Of a stretch of 64,000 nt of DNA, positions 52,109 through 61,600 are shown piece after piece. The number at the start of each line of letters is the position of its first letter. Within the stretch, counting starts at the first letter, position 1. Source of the DNA: Actinoplanes sp. N902-109. Lineage in GTDB: Bacteria > Actinomycetota > Actinomycetes > Mycobacteriales > Micromonosporaceae. A model generated the notes under the pieces. It did not search any database. It had not been told where the DNA came from and saw only the letters and a program-made list of their open reading frames with translations. The stretch lies in contig NC_021191.1 of NCBI RefSeq assembly GCF_000389965.1, positions 6,449,501 through 6,513,500 on the forward strand. The letters run 5' to 3'. A program made the position numbers and the translations under genes.

Positions 52109-52636
52109 ATGATCGCAAGCGTTGCGGGCACCCTCCAGCCGTCCTGGGTGTGCCAGTTCACCGGCCTGACGACCCGGCAGTTCCACACCCTCGTCCGCAC
52201 CCTGCGGACCGCCGGGGTGGACGCGGCCCGGGGCCGTCCCTGGGCGCTGAGCCTCGAGGACCGGATCGTGCTGATCGCCTCCTACTGGCGCACCGACCTG
52301 ACGCTGCGCCGGCTGGCGCCGCTGTTCGTGGTGTCCAAGTCCACTGCCGACCGCATCGTCGACCACCTCGGTCCGCACCTGGAACTGCGGGAACGGCACC
52401 AGCCCCGCCCGCTGCCGGCGCGCGATGCCCACCCCACGCTCGGCTCGGTCGTGGTCACCAAGGCGCACACCTATGTGACGGCCGCCGGTGCGGATCTGCC
52501 GGCTCACGCGCCGGACCTGCCGGTACGGCGAGGACCGGGCGGGCCGCCGGCGCACCTGAGCACCCGGCACATCCGGCCGGAACGGTCACCCGGTCCGCCC
52601 GGGCGGATCCGCACCGCCGGTCTCACCCACGGCTGA
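52109..52636 (+). pseudogene. IS5-type transposase N-terminal fragment (helix-turn-helix only)
   Basis: The frame has 175 codons from ATG 52109, and it stays open from 51980. It matches the N-terminal DNA-binding part of IS5-family transposases: WVCQFTGLTTRQFHTLVRTL, GRPWALSLEDRIVLIASYWR and LAPLFVVSKSTADRIVDHLG. The DDE nuclease domain is absent. The chain degrades into a Pro/Arg-rich tail after the segment GSVVVTKAHTYV. No terminal inverted repeats are visible. It may be a remnant or a domesticated HTH protein. It lies 41 bases before the megasynthase. Confidence 0.65.
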
Positions 52637-52677
52637 CGCGACCCGTGGTCACCCGTTCCTGCCAGGAGGCTTCCACC

Positions 52678-55600
52678 GTGAGAGACACCACTTCCCCGGC
52701 GCTGAGCGAAGGACCCGCGGTGCAGTTCGGCGGCATGCCGCGCAACGCCGTCGAGGCCCTGCTACGAGCGGCCCGCGAACGCCCGGAGGCCGGGGTCGTC
52801 ACGATCAATCCCGACGGCGGTGGCAGCTTCCTCAGCTATCCGGACCTGCTCGACCGGGCTCGGCGCCTCCTGGGCGGCCTGCGCGGGCACGGGGTGTGCC
52901 CGGGTGACCACGTCATACTCCGCGATCTCGCGCCGGCTGACTTCTTCGCCGCCTTCTGGGGGTGTCTGATCGGTGGCATCCGGCCGGTGGCCGTGGCCGG
53001 GGCGCGGGACACGGCGGCTCGCACCCGCGACACCTGGCACCTGCTCGACCGGCCGCTCGTGGTCGGTGCCGCCGCGGACGGGCCGGCGGCGGTGGCCGTC
53101 GCCGATCTCGCCGCCGCCGAACCAGCCGCGGTGGAGCACCAGCCGGGCGAGGACGACGTAGCGATGCTCATGCTCTCGTCGGGCAGCACCGGTGCGGCCA
53201 AGGCCGCCCGGATCACCCATCGTGCGCTCGCCGAGTTCGCCGCCGGCAGTGCCGGCGAGATGGGGCTGCGGCCGGGCGACTCCACGCTGAACTGGCTGCC
53301 GCTGGACCACAGCGGGGCGTTCTTCCTGTACCACCTGTTGCCGGTCTTCGCCGGATGCACCAATGTGCACGCGCCGACCGACTACGTGCTCGCCGACCCG
53401 CTGCGCTGGCTGGACCTCATGTCGGCGCGGCGGATCGCGCACAGCTGGGCCCCGATGTTCGGCTACCGGCTGGTGATCCGGGCCGTGGCGGACGGGGACG
53501 GGCGCGGCTGGGACCTGTCGGCGCTGCGGTCGCTGGTCAGCGGCGGTGAGCAGATCGTTCCCGAGGCGGTGTCCGCCTTCCTGACGGCGGTCGCGCCGTA
53601 CGGTGTCGTACCGGAGTCGTTCCGGCCGTGCTGGGGCATGGCCGAAACCGTCACCGCCATCACGTGGGGCCGCTTCATCGATCCGGGCGGCGTGCGGCAC
53701 GTGCTGCGCGCCAGCCTCGGCGGGGACATCACCTGGGCTGCCGCCGGCACGCCCGCCGAGGACGTCACCTCGCTGGTCGCCGTGGGGCGCCCGGCCGCCG
53801 GGGCCGCGCTGCGCATCGTCGACCGCGCCGGCGCTGCGCTGCCGGAACGGCGGGCCGGCCGGCTCCAGGTGCGGTCGAAGCGGATCACCACGGGTTACGA
53901 GCACAATCCCGAGGCGACGGCGCAGGCCCTGACCGCCGACGGCTGGCTGGAGACCGGTGACCTCGGTTTCCTGGTGGACGGTGCGCTGGTGGTGACCGGC
54001 CGGGCCAAGGACATCCTGATCATCAACGGGCAGAACCACTCCTGTGCCGAGATCGAAGCCGTGGCCGGAGCCGTGCCCGGGGTGACGCCCGGGGCGGTGG
54101 GTGCGGCGGGCATACCGGACGCGCAGAGCGGCAGCGAACGCCTGGCCATCGGCTTCGCGGTGGCCGACCCGGCGGACCGGCCGGCCCACGAGTCCACGGC
54201 GCGCGCCATCCGTGCGGCGCTGTTCCGGGTGCTGCACCTGTCCGACGTCCAGGTCACCCCGATCCCGGCGGCGGACTTCCCGCGGACGGGCAGCGGCAAG
54301 GTGCGCCGCGGGGAGCTCGTGCGGATGCTGGCGCGGACGGGCCGGGTCCCGGCCTTGTCTGCCGTACGGGAGGTCGTCGCCGAGGTGCTCGGGCGCACCC
54401 CCGGCGCGGATGTGCCCTTCTTCGACCTGGGTCTGACCTCGGTGGCGCTGGCCAGGATCCGGGCCGGTCTGGAATTGCGGCTGGGTGCGCCCGTCGCCGC
54501 GACGGCCTGTTACGAGCACCCGACGATCAACGCCCTCGCCGCCCACCTGGACGAGCCGGGCGGCGCTGTCCGGGCCCGCGGGCTCGCGGAACCGGCGGCC
54601 GGCCCGGCCCGCGGGATCGCTGTGATCGGGATGGCGGCCCGGTTCCCCGGCGCCGCCGACCTGGACCAGTTCTGGGACGACCTGCGGGAGGGCCGCAACC
54701 GGGTCACCGACCTCGGCCGCGGGGCACCGGAGGACCCGGAGCTTCGCCGCGTGGCCGGGATGCTCGACGACGTGGACGCCTTCGACGCCGGCTTCTTCGG
54801 CATCAGCGCCAAGGAGGCCGACCTGATCGACGCCGGGCACCGGTTGTTCCTGCAGTGCTGCTACCACGCCCTGGAACAGGGCGGGTACGCCGGGGACACC
54901 GGCGCGGCGCGGGTCGGTGTCTTCGCCGGCTCCGGCATGCACCTGTACGGGCACCAGGACCCCGCGCCGGGCGGAGCGGGCACGTTGCACGCGGCGACCG
55001 GAACCCTGCCCGACTTCCTGGCCACCCGGGTGGCCCACCGCCTCGGGCTGACCGGCCCCGCGATCGGTGTCCAGACCGCCTGCTCCACCTCGCTGGTGGC
55101 CGTCCACCTCGCGGTACAGGCGTTGCTGCAGGGCGACGCGGACCTCGCGCTGGCGGGGGCCGCGGCCGTCCGGGTGCCGCAGGAAGCCGGCTACCGGTAC
55201 GTCCCCGGCTCGATCCTGTCGGAGTCGGGCCGCTGCCGGCCGTTCGACATCGCCGCCGACGGGACCGTGGGCGGCAACGGCGTGGCGGCCGTCCTGCTCA
55301 AACCGCTCGACCGTGCCCTCGCCGACGGCGACACGATCCACGCGGTGATCATCGGCTCGGCGGTCAACAACGACGGCCGCGCCAAGGCAGGTTTCACCGC
55401 GCCGGGCGCCGACGGGCACACCGCGGTCGTGCGGGAGGCGTTGCGCCGGGCTTCCGTCCCAGCGGACTCGATCTCCTACCTGGAGGCGCACGGCACCGCG
55501 ACCCCCGTGGGCGATGCCGTCGAGTTCCAGGCCCTGGCGCGGGCGATGGGTGCGGACACCGGTCGCACGGGTTTCTGCTCGCTCGGCTCGGTCAAGGGGA

Positions 55601-58600
55601 CCATCGGGCATCTGGACACCTGCGCGGGCATGGCCGGTCTGCTCAAGACGATTCTCATGCTGCGGCACCGGGAGCTGGTCGCGACCGTCGGGCTGACCGA
55701 GCCGAACCCCGGCTTCGGATGGGCGCGCAGCCCGTTCGTGCCCGCCGTCGAGCGGCGGGCGTGGACCTCGCCCGGCGGGCCGCGGCGGGCCGGGGTGAGC
55801 GCCCTGGGCGTCGGCGGCACCAACGCGCACGTGATCCTGGAGGAAGCTCCGCCGGTGGTGCGGCCCGGGCCGGACAGCGGTGCCGTCGTCCTCGCGCTGT
55901 CCGCCGCCGACCCCGACAGCCTCGCCGAGCTGACCAGCAGGCTGGCCGCCGACCTGGACACGCACGCCGATCGTCCGGTCGCTGACGTCGCCGCGACGCT
56001 GGCCCTCGGCCGCCCGCACCTGCCCTACCGGCGGGCGGTGCCGGGGCGGACGAACAGCGAGCTCGCCGCCGCCCTGCGGACCGGCACGACCGCGGGCCGG
56101 CCGGCCCGGGAACGCCCCCTGGTCTTCGTCTTCAGCGGTCAGGGCAACGCATGGCTCGGCATGGGGGCGCGGCTGTACGCGGATTTCCCGGAGGCGCGGC
56201 TGCTGCTCGATGAGGGGGAGCGCTTCTTCCGTACGGAGTTCTCGCAGAGCCTGCTCACCGGCTTGCTGGCGCCGGCCTCGCCCGGCAAGGACACGCAGTG
56301 GCCGGCAGCGACGGTGCAACCGGCCCTCTTCGCGCTGCAGGCGGCCCAGTTCCGGGCCTGGAGCGCGCTCGGTGTCCGGCCCGCCGCCGTTGTGGGGCAC
56401 AGCGTCGGGGAATTCGCCGCGCTGTACGCCGCCGGGGCGCTGTCGTTCGCCGACGGTCTCGCGCTGACCGCCGAACGCGGCCGGCTGATGCAGGCCACCG
56501 CACCGGGGGGCATGCTCGCCGTCACGGCACCGGCCGGGGACGTGGCGCGCCTGGCCGCCATGACCGGGCTCGAGTACGCGGCGGCCAACACCGCCGACCA
56601 CCATGTGCTGGCCGGTCGGGAGGACACCGTGCGGCGCGCGGAGGCGCTGCTGGACCGGGAAGGCGTGCCGTGCCGGCGGCTGGCGGTCGACCGGGCCTTC
56701 CACACGTCGCTGATGGATCCGGTGCCCGCCGCGCTGCGCCGCCACCTCGACCGGATCACCTTGCGACCGCTCGACCGGATGCTGGTCACCGCGGCCGATG
56801 CCGTCGCCCACGCCACCGGCACGACACCCTCTCCCGACGACCTGAGCGCGCAGGCCCGGCGCCCGGTCGATTTCGCCGGCTCGCTGGCCGTGCTGCACGC
56901 CGCCGGCCACGACACCTTCGTGGAGCTCGGCCCCGGCCGGGTGCTGTCCCGGCTCGGCCGCCAGGCGCTGCCGGAAAGCTTCTGGACGGCGAGCCAGCCC
57001 GGCCCGGACGGCGACGCGCTGTGGCCCGCGCTGGCCGAGCTCTACGAACGCGGCGTCGATCCGGAGTGGACCGCGGTGGCCCGGCAGGGCCGGCGGACAC
57101 CACTGCCCGCGTATCCGTTCCGGCGGACCCGGTTCGCCGTGCCGGCCCCGCCCGCCGTGGTTGCCGCCCCGGCCGCCGCGGTCACGCCGCCCGCCGCCGC
57201 GGTCACGCCGCCCGCCGCCGCGGTCACGCCGCCGGCCGCTGCGGTTGCGACCCCGGCCGCGTCGCCCGACGCGGGTGAGGACCGGGTCCTGCGCCGGATC
57301 GCCGAGCTGACCGCTCCCTGGCTGGGTGACCGGCCGGCGGCGTTCGACCCGGCGCGCACGTTCCTGGAGCAGGGCGGCGACTCGCTGACGATGATGGCGA
57401 TCGCCCGGGACCTGGGTGCGGAGTTCGGCGTACCCGTCGCTCTGCGCGATCTGGTCGAGAGGACCGACACCCCGCGCAAGCTCGCGCAGCGCATTGTCGC
57501 CTCGGCGCCGGCCTCACCGCCGGTCGAGGTGACCGCGCCGGCCGTCCCTGACGGGCCGGCACCGCACGTCCCGGTGGCGGACCAGGAGCGGCTGGACCGA
57601 CAGCTGGCCCGGCTGGAGCACCTCGTCGGCCGCATGGAGGCGTTGACGGACCGCCCGATCGAGTCCTCCGCCCCGGCCCGGGTCACCGGGACCGCCGCGC
57701 CCGCAGCCACCACGCAGGGGTGCGATTTCAGTCTGTACTTCTTCGGCGACTACCCCGACGACGCGGAGCGGGACAAGTACCGCTTGATCCAGGAGGCGGC
57801 CCGCTTCGCCGACGACCACGGTTTCCACACCCTGTGGCTGCCGGAACGGCACTTCGACTCCTTCGGAGCGCTGTTCCCGAACCCGTCCGTGCTCGCCGCC
57901 GCCCTCGCCGCGCAGACCTCCCGGATCCGGTTGCACGCCGGGTCCGTCGTCCTGCCGTTGCACCAGCCGTTGCGGGTGGCCGAGGAGTGGTCGGTCGTCG
58001 ACAACATCTCCCACGGGCGCGCCGGACTGTGCGTCGCCAGCGGCTGGCACGCGAACGACTTCGTGCTCGCTCCGGACAACTTCGGCAGACACCGGGAATT
58101 GATGTACGAAAACCTGCACACCCTGCGGCAACTGTGGTCCGGGGAGCCGATGCAGGCCCGGTCGGGCAGCGGTGAGCAGGTCGACGTCCGCGTCTACCCC
58201 CGTCCCGTCCAGGAGCAACCGCCGCTGTTCGCCGCCGTGCTCGCCAATCCGGACAGCTATCGCCGGGCGGCCGAGGCCGGCCTCGGTGTGGTGACCAACC
58301 TGATGACCCAGTCGATCGACGACCTGGCCGCCAACATCGCCCTGTACCGGCGGACCCGGCAGGAGCACGGGCTCGATCCCGCCACCGGCCGGGTGGTCGT
58401 GCTCGTGCACACCTACCTGGCGGCCGACCATGACGCGGCGCGGCGGACGGCGTACGAACCCTTCTGCGCCTACCTGCGCTCGTCGCTGACGCTGCTCAAC
58501 TCGGTCACGACCAGCTTGGGCGTCGACGTGGACCTGGCCGCGGCCGACCCGGACGACGTGGAGTTCCTCCTGGAGCAGGCATTCGCGCGGTACTGCGAGG

Positions 58601-61600
58601 ACCGGGCCCTGATCGGCAGCGTTGCCGGGTGCACCCCGGTCCTGCGCGGCCTGCTGGCGGCGGGGGTCGACGAAGTGGCCTGTTTCGTCGATTTCGGGGT
58701 GGCCACCGATCGGGTGCTCGCCGGGCTCACCGAACTCGACGAACTGCGCCGCCGGCATCTGCCGAGCGCCGTACCGGCCGGGACCGGCCGGCCCGAGCCG
58801 CATCAGCACCCCGCATCCGCCATGTCGCCGGCTCAGCGCCGGATCTGGTTCCTGGAGCAGCTGCACCCGGGACGCACCTCCTACCACGAGGCCAAGTCGA
58901 TCCGGTTCGACGGACCGCTCGACGTCGCGGCGCTGCGGGGCGCGCTGGAGCGGGTGGTGCGGCGGCATCCCGCCCTGCGCTCCGTCGTCACCGAGGACGG
59001 GGAGCCACGCCTGCGCGTCCTGGAGCATTGCACGATCGCCTGCCCTCTTGTGGACCGGACGGCGACCGATGAGGAGACAGCCGTCAAGGAGCTGCTCACC
59101 GGGGAGCTTGCCGCTCCCCTGAACCTCACGACCGGGCCGCTGGTGCGCGCCGCCTTGCTCCGGCTTGCCCCCGACCGGCATGTCCTGCTGCTGGTCGCGC
59201 ATCACATCGTCTTCGACTCGTTGTCCACCAGGATCTTCACCCGCGACCTCGCCGCCTGCTACCGGGCGTGGCCGGGTGAAGCCACGGACCTGCCGGTCCT
59301 GCTCCCGCCGGCCGGCCCGACGCCGGGTGCCCCCGCGGCGGACGACCCCGGTGCAGCGCTGCGGTACTGGACCGACCGGCTGTCCGGTGCGCCGGAACTG
59401 CACCTGCCCACGGAACTGGCGGCACAGCAGCGGTCCGAAGGACGCGGGGCGCACCTGGCCCGTGGCTGGTCCGCGGAACTGGCCGGCCTGGCCCGGGCGG
59501 TCGGCGCGGAGCACCGTGCGACGGTCTTCGCGGTCATGCTCGGCGCGGTGGCCGTCGCCCTGTGGCGCCTCAGCGGCCAGGACGACTTCGTGCTCGGTGC
59601 CGCGCTCACCCGCCGGCCGGGGGACAGACAGAACGACATCGGGATGTACGTCGACACGTTCCCGCTGCGCGTGGGTATCGAGGAGAACCTCACCTTCGGC
59701 GCGTTCGCCCACCGGCTCGGTGCCTGCGTCATGGCGGCTTACCAGTACGGCGCCGTCCCGTTCGAGGACGTCGTCGCCGCCCTGAACCCGGCCCGCGATC
59801 CCGGGCGCAATCCGCTGTTCCAGGTGGCCGTCGAGTTCGAGAGCGCGGCGGACGACACGGCCTTCGCCCCGGCGCTGACCGCGACACCGATGGACCTGCC
59901 GAAGGACCGTGTGCCGATCGAGCTGACCTTGCACCTGAGCCATGGCGGTGCGGGGATGCGCTGCCTGGCCGAGTACGACGCCGACCGGTACGACGACGCG
60001 AGTGTCCGGCGGCTGCTCGACTACGTGGATCTGGCCCTGCGGCACGCCCTGTCCGACCCGGACGTGACTCTCCGCGGACTGCCTGCGCTGACCGAGGCCG
60101 ACAGTGTCCTGACGGCCGCGGCGGCCGGGCCACCGGCGTATCCGTTCCCCGGCGGTCTGCACGAGCTGATCCTGGACCGGGCGCGCCGCCGGCCGGACGC
60201 GGTCGCCCTCGTGCACGGCACCGCGGAGACGACGTACCGGGACCTGGACGCGCGATCCGAGCGCGCCGCGCTGCGCCTGCGGGCCCGCGGCGTCACCCAT
60301 GGCGATCTCGTGGCCGTCTGCCTGCCGCGCGGCGCGGACCTCATCGTCTGGTTGCTGGCGATCCTGCGCAGCGGCGCCGCCTATCTCCCGGTCGACTTCG
60401 CGCTCCCCTGCGCCCGCAAGGATTTCCTGCTGGCGGACAGTGGTGCGGTGCTGCTGGTCACCGGCGAGCGCGAGCCGGGATGGCCGGCGCGGGTCCCGGT
60501 CATCGACGTGGACGACGACGGTCCGGACGACCCGGGGCCCCTGGCGCCCGTTGCGGTCGCGCCCGACGATCTCGCGTACTGCATCTACACCTCCGGTTCC
60601 ACGGGCCGGCCCAAGGGCGTGGACGTGCCGCACCGGGGCCCGGTCAACCTGGTGCTGTGGGACCTGGCGGAACGCGGGCCGCAGGACACGCTGCAGTGGT
60701 CGTCGCCGTCCTTCGACGGCAGCGTCATGGAGATCTTCACCACGCTGGCCGGCGGCGCCCGGCTGGTCCTCGTCGACGACGACGTGCGCTACGACCCGGC
60801 CGCGGTGGCCGAGGTGATCCGCCGCGACCGGGTGGCCCGGCTGTTCATGCCCTTCACGCCGTTGAAGTACCTGATGGAGACGCACCCCGTCCTGCCGTCC
60901 CTGCGCACCCTGGTCTCGGCCGGTGAGCGGACCGGGAGCACGCCGGCCCTGGTGGACTTCCTGGTCGCGCACCCGTCGTGCACGCTGGTCAACATGTACG
61001 GGCCGACCGAGGGATCGGTCGCCGCCACGGCGTACCGGGTCGAGCCCGGTGACACCCAGCCGCCTGTCGGCAGTCCGGTCGCGGGCACCACGATCCGGCT
61101 GCTCGGCCGGGACGGCAGGCCGGTGCCGATCGGGACCCCCGGCGAGATCCACCTCGCCGGGACCGGGGTCGCCCGGGGCTACCGCAACCGTCCGGACGAG
61201 ACCGGAGCTGCCTTCCTGCCCGATCCCGAGCGGCCGGGCACGCTGATGTACCGCACCGGGGACCTGGCCCGCCGGCGTGCCGACGGCCTGCTGGTGTACC
61301 TGGGCCGCGCCGACGACCAGGTCAAGATCCGCGGTCATCGGATCGAGCCCGGCGAGGTGCAGCGCGTCCTGCTCACCCTTCCCGGCATCCGCGACGCCGC
61401 CGTCGCCGCGCGGCCCGGCACCGACGGCGAGCCCCGGCTGGTGGCATGGGTCGTGCCGCACGACCGTACGGACGGCTGGGACCCGGCCGCCCTCGGCGAG
61501 GCCGCCGCACGGTTCCTGCCGTCCTACCTGGTTCCCGCCCGCTGGGTCCGCCTGGACGTCCTGCCGGTCACCCCGAACGGCAAACTGGATCGCGACCGGC

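Noticed and set aside
52762..56910. 1,382-codon minus-strand open frame
   Set aside because: Antisense shadow of the megasynthase loading half; no recognisable motif.
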